A stretch of DNA of 11,832 nt from Bacteroidales bacterium UBA3388 (lineage in GTDB: Bacteria > Bacteroidota > Bacteroidia > Bacteroidales > P3). The translations under genes and the position numbers were made by a program. Each line of letters starts with the position of its first letter. Position 1 is the first letter of the stretch. This document shows positions 5,506-11,832 of this stretch, one piece after another. The notes below the pieces were generated by a model, which was not told where the DNA came from, did not search any database, and saw only the letters and a program-made list of their open reading frames with translations. The stretch covers positions 1 through 11,832 of the forward strand of contig DEPQ01000030.1 in the NCBI GenBank assembly GCA_002358855.1. The letters run 5' to 3'.

Positions 5506-7581
5506 ATGAAAAAAATTATTTTCGCAATTTGCACTCTATTATGTGCAAACGTGCTTTTAGCACAAACAACGTTTTGGGTTGGAGATTTCCAATATAAAGT
5601 AACCAATTCAGCTTCTTTGGAAGTTTCTGTATATTCTGCTCCAAGTTCAGTTACTGAGGCTATAATTCCGGATACAGTTGTGTATTACGGTTCAACTACA
5701 TATACTGTTACTTCTATATCAAGTTCTGCTTTCTCTAGTTGCAACAATTTACATACTATTACTATTCCTAAAACTATTAAGTCTATTGGAAGTTCTGCGT
5801 TTCAAAATTGTAATAATTTGGCTACTTTAAATTTTAATGCAGTAAATTGTGAAGAGTTCGGAAGTTCTTATGACTATTACCACCCATTTAAGAATTGTCC
5901 TATTACTACAATAAACATTGGAGATAGCGTACAAAGAATACCCAATTATTTTGCTTCTAATTTAGATAGTTTAACTTCTATTACTATTCCCGAAAATGTT
6001 ACTACTATTGGAAACTCTGCATTTAGAGATTGTGATAATCTAACAACTTTAAACTTTAATGCAATAAATTGTGAAGTTACATATAGCGGTTATTTGGAGA
6101 ATTGTCCTATTACTACAATAAATATTGGAGATAGCGTTCAAAGAATACCCAATTATTTTGCTTCTAATTTAGATAGTTTAACTTCTATTGATATTCCTAA
6201 TAGTGTTACTTCTATTGGAAATTCTGCGTTTCAAAATTGTAGTATTTTAACTTCTATTGATATTCCTAATAGTGTTACTTCTATTGGAAGTTCTTCATTC
6301 TCTGATTGTGGTAATTTAACTTCTATTACTATTCCAGAAAGTGTTACGACTATTGGAGATTATGCATTTTATAATTGTAATAATTTGGCTACTTTAAATT
6401 TTAATGCAGTAAATTGTGAAGAGTTCGGAAATTCTAATGGCTATTCCCACCCATTTAAGAATTGTCCTATTACTACAATAAACATTGGAGATAGCGTACA
6501 AAGAATACCAAGTTATTTTGCTTATAATTTAGATGGTTTAACTTCTATTACTATATCTAATAATGTTACTTTTATTGGAAATTCTGCGTTTGAAGATTGT
6601 AGCAGTTTGACTTTGCTTAATATTGGTAGTGGAGTAAATCATATAGGACAAAATGCTTTTGCTAATTGTAACTTTTTATTAAATGTTAATTGTTTAGCAG
6701 TTAATCCTCCTACTATTTTTGATAATACTTCATTCCCTTATCCTAATTCTGCTTCTTTAACAGTTCCTTGTGGTAGTTTAGAGGCTTATTCTAATCCAAG
6801 TGCCTTATGGAATGTTTTCTTTAATAATAGAATTTATGAAAATGGTTTTGATGTTAATGTTTCATCAAATAATACTTTGGCTGGTCATGTTGAGATTGAA
6901 AGTAATTGTGAATTAGCTGTTCTTACTGCTATTGCTAATTCGGGTTATAGATTTGTAAATTGGAGTGATGGACATACCGAAAATCCGAGAATAATAGAAT
7001 TACAAGGAGATACAACTCTAATTGCTAATTTTGATATTATTATTTCAGGAGCAGAATTATCTGCTACAATTTGTGAGGGTGCAAGTTTGAATTTTGGAGG
7101 TATTAACATAACTAATTCGGGAGTTTATACTCAAACATTTACTGCTGTTAATGGAACTGACAGTATTGTTACTTTAACCGTTACAGTTAATCCTTCATAT
7201 AATATTGTTATAGATACAGTTCTTAATGAGGGTGATGTATATACTGAAAATGGTTTTAACGAAAGCGAAATAGGTACTTATGTTCAATATTTCCAAACAA
7301 TAGAAGGTTGCGATAGTATCATTACTTTAAATATATTAAGTAATGTTTCTTTGTTAGACGTAGAATATGAAGAAATTTATTTCTTCCCTAACCCTACAAA
7401 AAACGAAATTACTTTCAGTCAAGCAATAGAAAAGGTAGAAGTAATTGACTTAACAGGAAAAACAATCTTTACTTTCTCTAATGCAAAGACAATAAACATT
7501 GAATCATTGCCTGCGGGAGTATATCATTTGAGAATGACCATCGGAGACAAGACAACGACAAGAAAAGTAATTAAAGAATAG
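5506..7581 (+). CDS. Secreted BspA-like leucine-rich repeat protein with T9SS sorting domain
   Basis: A 691-residue exported protein. Residues 1-20 form a Sec signal peptide ending LLAQ. Residues about 60-400 are LRR_5 (BspA/TpLRR) repeats with the pattern LTSIxIPxxVTxIGxxAFxxC. Residues about 450-510 resemble a divergent InlB B-repeat (CELAVLTAIANSGYRFVNWSDG, then DTTLIANF). Two further beta-type repeats lie at 515-565 and 570-612, the second ending GCDSIITLNI. The last 65 or so residues (YFFPNPTKNEITF, VEVIDLTGKTI, LPAGVYHLRM, TRKVIKE) are a type A T9SS C-terminal sorting domain, so the protein should cross the outer membrane and be attached to the surface or released. Relatives bind host matrix or other bacteria, but no ligand can be predicted here. 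The LRR block contains three near-copies of one module. The ATG follows an A-rich leader without a clear Shine-Dalgarno, usual in this phylum. Confidence 0.94.
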   Translation: MKKIIFAICTLLCANVLLAQTTFWVGDFQYKVTNSASLEVSVYSAPSSVTEAIIPDTVVYYGSTTYTVTSISSSAFSSCNNLHTITIPKTIKSIGSSAFQNCNNLATLNFNAVNCEEFGSSYDYYHPFKNCPITTINIGDSVQRIPNYFASNLDSLTSITIPENVTTIGNSAFRDCDNLTTLNFNAINCEVTYSGYLENCPITTINIGDSVQRIPNYFASNLDSLTSIDIPNSVTSIGNSAFQNCSILTSIDIPNSVTSIGSSSFSDCGNLTSITIPESVTTIGDYAFYNCNNLATLNFNAVNCEEFGNSNGYSHPFKNCPITTINIGDSVQRIPSYFAYNLDGLTSITISNNVTFIGNSAFEDCSSLTLLNIGSGVNHIGQNAFANCNFLLNVNCLAVNPPTIFDNTSFPYPNSASLTVPCGSLEAYSNPSALWNVFFNNRIYENGFDVNVSSNNTLAGHVEIESNCELAVLTAIANSGYRFVNWSDGHTENPRIIELQGDTTLIANFDIIISGAELSATICEGASLNFGGINITNSGVYTQTFTAVNGTDSIVTLTVTVNPSYNIVIDTVLNEGDVYTENGFNESEIGTYVQYFQTIEGCDSIITLNILSNVSLLDVEYEEIYFFPNPTKNEITFSQAIEKVEVIDLTGKTIFTFSNAKTINIESLPAGVYHLRMTIGDKTTTRKVIKE
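5809..6603 (+). repeat. Three copies of a ~70-residue LRR module within the BspA-like gene
   Basis: Three in-frame copies lie at about 5809-6036, 6034-6240 and 6376-6603. Each encodes an LNFNAxNCE segment, then NCPITTINIGDSVQRIP, YFAxNLDxLTSI and xVTxIGNSAFxxC. Copies 1 and 3 are almost identical at DNA level, for example the shared run from AATAATTTGGCTACT through the codons of GDSVQRIP. Copy 2 is shortened near the glycine/tyrosine part (EVTYSGYLENC). Between copies 2 and 3 a shorter unit beginning IDIPNSVTSIG is itself repeated in tandem. The similarity of synonymous sites points to recent duplication or gene conversion. Confidence 0.85.
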
Positions 7582-7612
7582 TTTCAAATCCATTATATAT
7601 ATAAGGTAAAGA

Positions 7613-7663
7613 AAAACGAGCGTTCGACTTGCTTTTGCATTTGCGAACGCTCGTTTTGTTTTT
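7613..7663 (+). terminator. Rho-independent terminator after the LRR gene, probably bidirectional
   Basis: A perfect 14-bp stem pairs AAAACGAGCGTTCG (7613-7626) with CGAACGCTCGTTTT (7644-7657) around a 17-nt loop, followed by GTTTTT. On the opposite strand the stem is followed by TTTTTCTTTACC, so it could also end the minus-strand operon whose last stop is at 7784. The stem starts about 30 nt after the LRR gene stop. Confidence 0.9.
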
Positions 7664-7783
7664 GTGAAACTTTATTTGACTAAAATAATTCTTAACTCTC
7701 GAAATTCATAATCAGGAATCGTATGGCAAAATATTCAACAACAATGGTTTTGATGTTTGCAAAAGCATAAGGAGTCTGATTCT

Positions 7784-9106
7784 CTATCCCTTTATTATCT
7801 CTCTTATCTTTTTGTGGAGTTCTCTTAGTCTTTTTGCTCTGATGAGTTTTAGGTCGGAAAAGATGAAACGAAACATTTTCCATAGTTCGTGAGCGATGAT
7901 TGGAGCGGGTAACATTATTAAAGTTAAAGGCAAAGCAAATTGCCAAGGCATTATGTTGTAACAAATAATAGAGTAGATAATCATTAGTAAAGGCCAAAAT
8001 ACAAGATGTATTAAGAAACGGATAGAATTTTTAAATGCCGGGTCTTTTAACAAAGAGAATATACATCTGCAAACTAAGATTATAGGCAATGTAAGTATTG
8101 AAATAGAAAGAGAGTAAGGTAAGCTTATAATCATAAGTAAGATTTTTGGTAAACGAGATAAGATAGGGAATTTTACGGATACTGATTCAATACTTATGTG
8201 TTTTGATTCTCGCAGTTTGTTTGCTTTATCTCCAAGTTCAAATAACGTTTTTGCTTTCTCGGGATTGCTTTCTTTTAATTCGTTTATATGTTTTAATGTT
8301 TTGTTATTTGCTTTTAGTTGAAGGTTAAGTGAGTGTTTCCTTTTGTTTGCTTTGTCTTTGAGCAGTTCTTTTATTTCAACGCCTTCCATAATGTTACATA
8401 TCTCATAAGTTGCGTCGTAGTTCTCATCATTAGGTATGTAAAGAATAGTAGAATGAATGCGTTGAGTGAGTAAATCCTTCATTTTATTCATCTGTTCTTG
8501 TTGAGAGAGGTCGGAATGTTCTGCTATAAACTTTCCAACGTTTATAGGTTCTCCTATTTGCACTCGAACTGTTGAACGAAATCTAAAAAAGTTTCCATAA
8601 ATCAAACCTGTGGGAATGATGTAAAGAGGCATTTGAGGCATAATCTCTTGTGCTTGAAATGCTATTCTGAAAATACCTTTTGCAAGAGGAAGTGAAGAAT
8701 ATTTTGTTTGATGAGTTCCTTCGGGGAAAATACAAAAAGGAATCTTGTCTTTTAGAACATCAACCGATTTTTCAATAGTTTCATGATTTTTCTTCAACTC
8801 ATTAAAGCCATCTCTTTGACGCATTATCGGCATAATCTTCAAAAAGGTCAATATTTTCGCAAGTGTTTTATTTCTGAAAATATCTGCACGAGCAACAAAC
8901 ACCTTTGGCTTACTATCCATTGCCAATACAACCAAAGCATCCATTATAGTATTGGTGTGATTTGGTGCATAAATAATAGCACCATCAGTAGGAATGTTTT
9001 CCTTTCCCTCGTAAATAATACTCCTATAAGAAGCCTTTACAGAGAAATCAACATAATGACGTAGAAACCAATATAATTTATCAAAATCTTGTATTTTCTT
9101 AGCCAT
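7784..9106 (-). CDS. Lysophospholipid acyltransferase family membrane protein (PlsC-like)
   Basis: Predicted glycerolipid acyltransferase that would move an acyl chain onto a lysophospholipid or glycerol-phosphate acceptor at the inner membrane. It is 440 residues. The acyltransferase domain spans about 25-225 with APNHTNTIMDALVV (H50 and D56), the FPEGTH block at 127-132 and IIPTGLIYG at 163-171. The histidine and aspartate are separated by five residues rather than the textbook four; from memory this NHxNxxMD form is normal in a Bacteroidota branch of the family. A charged, probably coiled middle (240-305) follows, then hydrophobic segments near 320-350 and 362-405 that anchor the protein, and a basic tail. 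That makes it about twice the length of a simple PlsC, so a dedicated 1-acyl-glycerol-phosphate role is not certain. It begins 2 nt after the stop of the symporter gene, so the two form an operon. Confidence 0.88.
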   Translation of the reverse strand: MAKKIQDFDKLYWFLRHYVDFSVKASYRSIIYEGKENIPTDGAIIYAPNHTNTIMDALVVLAMDSKPKVFVARADIFRNKTLAKILTFLKIMPIMRQRDGFNELKKNHETIEKSVDVLKDKIPFCIFPEGTHQTKYSSLPLAKGIFRIAFQAQEIMPQMPLYIIPTGLIYGNFFRFRSTVRVQIGEPINVGKFIAEHSDLSQQEQMNKMKDLLTQRIHSTILYIPNDENYDATYEICNIMEGVEIKELLKDKANKRKHSLNLQLKANNKTLKHINELKESNPEKAKTLFELGDKANKLRESKHISIESVSVKFPILSRLPKILLMIISLPYSLSISILTLPIILVCRCIFSLLKDPAFKNSIRFLIHLVFWPLLMIIYSIICYNIMPWQFALPLTLIMLPAPIIAHELWKMFRFIFSDLKLIRAKRLRELHKKIREIIKG

Positions 9107-9108
9107 AA

Positions 9109-10053
9109 CTAACTCTTTTTAAGAAAGTAAAACGAAACACAAAGACCCGATATAATATGCCAAATTCCCCACCATGCAGTTATAAAGAGCATTCCGCCAT
9201 AATGCCCATGCCATATTTCAGGAGGGAAGATTGCAGGATTGAAAAGAAGGATTAGTCCTAAACCAGAGTTTTGTATTCCTACCTCTATCGTTAAGGTTTT
9301 CACATCTTTCTTTGGTAGCTTTGAAAATCTTGCTCCAAAATAACCAGTTGCTAATGCAGAGGCATTGTGTAATAAGACTATGAAGAAAACATAGAAAATA
9401 TTATCAATAAATATTTGGAAGTTTTGTGCAAAAGAAACAACTATCATTCCCATAAACAATAGAATAGAAAGGATTTGAGCAGGTTTACTTATCTTTTTTG
9501 TAGCCTTAGGGAAGTAATGAGCAAATAAAATTCCCAAAACAATAGGAATACCTAAAAGTAAAAGGATTTGTTCCAACATAGGAAGGAAAGGAATTACGAG
9601 AGTCGGAATATCGTTTTTTATATTTATGACATAGGTGTAAATAGAAGAGTAAAGAAAGAAATTAAAAGGAGTTACAAAAGGAGCAGCAGCGGTAGTAATA
9701 GCAGTTAAAGAAACAGAAAGCTCAACATTACCTTTTGATAACGAAGACATAAAATTTGACATATTTCCTCCCGGACAAGAAGCAACTAATATCATTCCAA
9801 GAGTAATCATAGGAGTAATCCAAGGACTTAAAGCCAAAGCAACAATAACTGTGATAAGAGGAAGAGCAACCCATTGTAATAAAATACCAACGATTATGGA
9901 TTTTGGCTTTTTGAAGATTTCTTTGAAAGTTTCAACTTTAATTCCAAGAGCAATTCCAAACATTACAAAGGCTAAGATAATGTTTACTATCATTATTCCA
10001 CTCTCTCCAAAGTTTATTGATACGGAATTGAGAGATTCTAATTGTTCTTTCAT
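9109..10053 (-). CDS. Bile acid:sodium symporter family (BASS/SBF) transporter
   Basis: An inner-membrane secondary transporter of 314 residues with eight to ten hydrophobic segments, normal for the family. Hallmarks are LVASCPGGNMSNF (89-101), which contributes to the sodium and substrate site in the first crossover helix, and the matching EVGIQNSGLGLILL (257-270) in the second. Family members move bile acids, pantoate, keto acids or other organic anions with sodium. The substrate cannot be assigned from sequence, and the family name should not be read as proof of bile acid transport, although this would fit a gut habitat. It is the first gene of an operon with the acyltransferase, 2 nt downstream. 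The ATG at 10053 is preceded by an AT-rich leader with a promoter-like -7 word. Confidence 0.9.
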   Translation of the reverse strand: MKEQLESLNSVSINFGESGIMIVNIILAFVMFGIALGIKVETFKEIFKKPKSIIVGILLQWVALPLITVIVALALSPWITPMITLGMILVASCPGGNMSNFMSSLSKGNVELSVSLTAITTAAAPFVTPFNFFLYSSIYTYVINIKNDIPTLVIPFLPMLEQILLLLGIPIVLGILFAHYFPKATKKISKPAQILSILLFMGMIVVSFAQNFQIFIDNIFYVFFIVLLHNASALATGYFGARFSKLPKKDVKTLTIEVGIQNSGLGLILLFNPAIFPPEIWHGHYGGMLFITAWWGIWHIISGLCVSFYFLKKS

Positions 10054-10079
10054 AGTAATGAATAATTAAAAATAACTTG

Positions 10080-10087
10080 CAAAATTA
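10080..10087 (-). promoter_or_regulatory. Possible -7 element for the symporter-acyltransferase operon
   Basis: On the minus strand TAATTTTG (10087-10080) matches TAnnTTTG about 27 nt before the symporter ATG. The nearest upstream TTTG is only 10 nt away, so a proper -33 element is not visible and the assignment is tentative given the AT-rich surroundings. Confidence 0.35.
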
Positions 10088-10256
10088 TTAAAAATTGCAA
10101 ATTCGGGAATTATTAATTCAATAAAATTTAGCTGTTTGTTGTTTCTTTGGGGGTATTCGGATATTTAGAGTCGTTATTGAAGTAATTGTACTACCCATTT
10201 TTTTGAACAAATCCCTCTTCTTTACATTGGTGTTTTCAAAACAAAGAAATAATTTT

Positions 10257-10294
10257 CTGAATCTTTGTTTTAATTTTCTGAAACAAAGATTCAG
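10257..10294. repeat. Perfect 14-bp inverted repeat in the intergenic spacer
   Basis: CTGAATCTTTGTTT (10257-10270) and AAACAAAGATTCAG (10281-10294) are perfect inverted copies around a 10-nt loop. AATTTTCTGA is directly repeated at 10251-10260 and 10272-10281, and a looser TTTTTCTGAAAC lies near 10315-10326. Neither strand has a T-run right after the stem, so it is a poor intrinsic terminator, although it lies about 70 nt past the fucosidase stop. It could be a protein-binding site or a remnant of a repeat element. The rest of 10088-10362 is AT-rich, and I see no gene or other clear signal in it. Confidence 0.75.
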
Positions 10295-10362
10295 CGAATT
10301 GAAATCAAGATTTATTTTTCTGAAACCTTATTTTAGGAAACAGAAACAAAATCTCGTAATAT

Positions 10363-11832
10363 TTACTTTGAGAGTATGCCGATTTCTCCAATGGAAGTAG
10401 AGCTTTTAGAGTTGATTTCGCTCAAAGATTCTATCTTAAAATAACGTGCTTTGTAGGTTTTGCCAAAACGAACATAATATGGAATAGGGTTATTCTTGAT
10501 ATTTGAGAACTCTCCACTGCATTCGCACCTCTGCCAAGCTTTTGCGTCGGAACTGATATAGAAATTATATTTGAATATTGTGCCTTCCAAATCCTCTTCT
10601 GCGGTTGGAGCATAACAAAAACCTGTTACATCTTCTTCTTTTCCCATATCGACAATCAGACTCTGCAAACCCTCGACTTTCCACGAAGTATGGATATTCC
10701 CATCAAAGGCTTTGCTTGCATCTTGCGTGATTGCAGTCCAATTCTCCGTAGATATGTCGCTGATTTTCGTCTTTGTGTCAGAACCAATCAAAGGTTCCGC
10801 ATAGTAAAGCCCTATATTAGAAATGTTAGCCAAGCCTCGAGTGGATTGTATTGTGATTCGTATTTTCTCAGCCGGGAAATCAGAAAAACGTAACAAGCGT
10901 TTGTAGCCTATTGTTGTGCCTTCGGTCAGATATTGCCACCTTCCGTTTGCAAAGCCTTCAACAATGAATTTTTCAACTCTTTGCCCCTTTGAGATGTCTT
11001 CTTGAATCATAAAGGTGTTTACAAGAGAGCCATTACCGATTACTTTATATTCTCGACTCTCGCCGGCATTTGCTTTCCATGTTTTTTTACTTTGCTTGAT
11101 GAAGTTTTTGGCAAAGGTTTTTGTAATGTAGTTTGAGAGTTCTTTTATGCGATTTACATCGTTCTCGTGCAAGAGACCTCTTTTGTCGGGAGGGATATTG
11201 AGAAGTAAAACGGAGTTGCAACCAACGGATTGAAAGTAAATATCAACCAAGTTGGAGAGAGAACGCACTTTTTCGTCTTGTTCAGGGTGATAAAACCAAC
11301 CCGGACGAATCGAAACATCAACTTCGGAAGGATACCAATAAGCTTCCCTTGCTTGGTTAATGAGTTCGCGACTGCCAAGGTCCTTTGACATTTCGTTAAG
11401 TCCCAATCTATCATTCTCACACTTCTTGTCAGTGTAAGAACCCGGTGCAATAAGTGTCGCACTCCATTCAGTATCTCTGCCTAATCCGCTTTCGTTGCCT
11501 ACCCATCGCACATCGTCTCCCATTATTGCTGTTACAGCTTTGGGTTGTAAAGTTCTGATGGTTTTTAGTATGGATTCCCAGTCGTATTCCTGCTTTTTGC
11601 CATTCGCACCCTCAGCACAAGCTCCATCAAACCACACCTCGTGAACCTCTCCGTAGTTTGTAAGAAGTTCAGTCAGCTGAGCAATAAAGTATTTGTTGTA
11701 TTCGGGAGAGTCTCCGTAAGATTTGGCATTTCTATCCCAAGGAGAGAGATAGAGACCGAATTTAAGACCATGTTTTTTGCAAGCGTCAGAGAGTTCTTTC
11801 ACCATATCTCCTTTGCCGTTTTTATAAGGAGA
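10363..11832 (-). CDS. GH29 alpha-L-fucosidase with C-terminal discoidin-like domain, 5' cut by window edge
   Basis: Retaining alpha-L-fucosidase that releases fucose from glycans. The frame is open to the window edge, beginning SPYKNGKGD before an internal methionine at 11805, so the N-terminus and any signal peptide are missing; 489 residues are visible. GH29 features, in visible numbering, are GLKFGLYLSPWDRN (about 22-35), EVWFDGACAEG with nucleophile D69, and YPSEVDVSIRPGWFYHPEQ (about 167-185). E170 of that last motif is a candidate acid/base. The GCNSVLLLNIPPDKRGLL block ends the barrel. This motif set suggests the branch of GH29 that favours alpha-1,3/1,4-linked fucose, which is inference. 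A beta-rich linker region follows, and residues about 354-489 (AFDGNIHTSWK, then YKARYFKIE, IGEIGIL) resemble an F5/8 type C (CBM32-like) carbohydrate-binding domain. No neighbour on its downstream side is cotranscribed. Confidence 0.93.
   Translation of the reverse strand, partial: SPYKNGKGDMVKELSDACKKHGLKFGLYLSPWDRNAKSYGDSPEYNKYFIAQLTELLTNYGEVHEVWFDGACAEGANGKKQEYDWESILKTIRTLQPKAVTAIMGDDVRWVGNESGLGRDTEWSATLIAPGSYTDKKCENDRLGLNEMSKDLGSRELINQAREAYWYPSEVDVSIRPGWFYHPEQDEKVRSLSNLVDIYFQSVGCNSVLLLNIPPDKRGLLHENDVNRIKELSNYITKTFAKNFIKQSKKTWKANAGESREYKVIGNGSLVNTFMIQEDISKGQRVEKFIVEGFANGRWQYLTEGTTIGYKRLLRFSDFPAEKIRITIQSTRGLANISNIGLYYAEPLIGSDTKTKISDISTENWTAITQDASKAFDGNIHTSWKVEGLQSLIVDMGKEEDVTGFCYAPTAEEDLEGTIFKYNFYISSDAKAWQRCECSGEFSNIKNNPIPYYVRFGKTYKARYFKIESLSEINSKSSTSIGEIGILSK

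Noticed and set aside
7692..7997. A 101-residue minus-strand open frame past the acyltransferase end
   Set aside because: Most of it is an alternative frame of the acyltransferase gene. The extra tail up to 7692 has no recognisable family, so a gene remnant cannot be claimed.
10203..10400. A 65-residue plus-strand open frame
   Set aside because: It starts at TTG inside the inverted-repeat spacer, its residues reflect the repeated TTTTCTGAA words, and it runs into the antisense of the fucosidase 3' end.
2396..11832. Polysaccharide utilisation locus
   Set aside because: GH35 and GH29 genes are present, but they are 6 kb apart with unrelated genes between them and no SusC, SusD or dedicated regulator in the window.

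Overview
The window is AT-rich accessory DNA from a member of the Bacteroidota, most likely a gut-type Bacteroidales. The evidence is a C-terminal type IX secretion (T9SS) sorting domain, BspA-type leucine-rich repeats, a DUF6078-like protein, secreted glycosidases (GH35 and GH29), and promoters of the Bacteroidota form TTTG-N19/20-TAnnTTTG. No species can be named from sequence alone.

Layout. (1) 1-1970, plus strand: the 3' part of a type I restriction subunit gene (hsdR), cut by the window edge and overlapping a YgjP-like zinc metallopeptidase gene. (2) 2008-4752, minus strand: a DUF6078-like gene, then a secreted GH35 beta-galactosidase with its own promoter, then the fluoride channel gene crcB, 4 nt behind it and apparently starting at TTG. 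(3) 4753-5226: no convincing gene. It holds a five-copy 22-bp tandem repeat bounded by 11-bp inverted repeats, then a patch of degenerate TTCGCGAGATACGTGG-like words. (4) 5227-5470: a very good promoter followed by about 205 nt that folds on paper into one long interrupted hairpin with a closing stem and a large internal bubble. This is the architecture of 6S RNA and is the most interesting item here. (5) 5506-7581: a secreted BspA-like repeat protein with a T9SS tail, containing three recent copies of one LRR module and ending at a strong hairpin terminator. (6) 7784-10053, minus strand: a two-gene operon of a bile acid:sodium symporter family transporter followed by a membrane acyltransferase. 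(7) 10054-10362: AT-rich spacer with a perfect 14-bp inverted repeat. (8) 10363-11832, minus strand: a GH29 alpha-L-fucosidase with a C-terminal discoidin-like domain, missing its N-terminus at the window edge.

How they fit together. The beta-galactosidase and alpha-fucosidase remove galactose and fucose from glycans, consistent with a host- or plant-glycan-feeding gut bacterium, but no SusC/SusD pair is visible, so this is not shown to be a polysaccharide utilisation locus. The restriction gene, surface repeat protein and repeat-rich spacer mark the region as variable. No complete mobile element, CRISPR array, tRNA or rRNA was seen.
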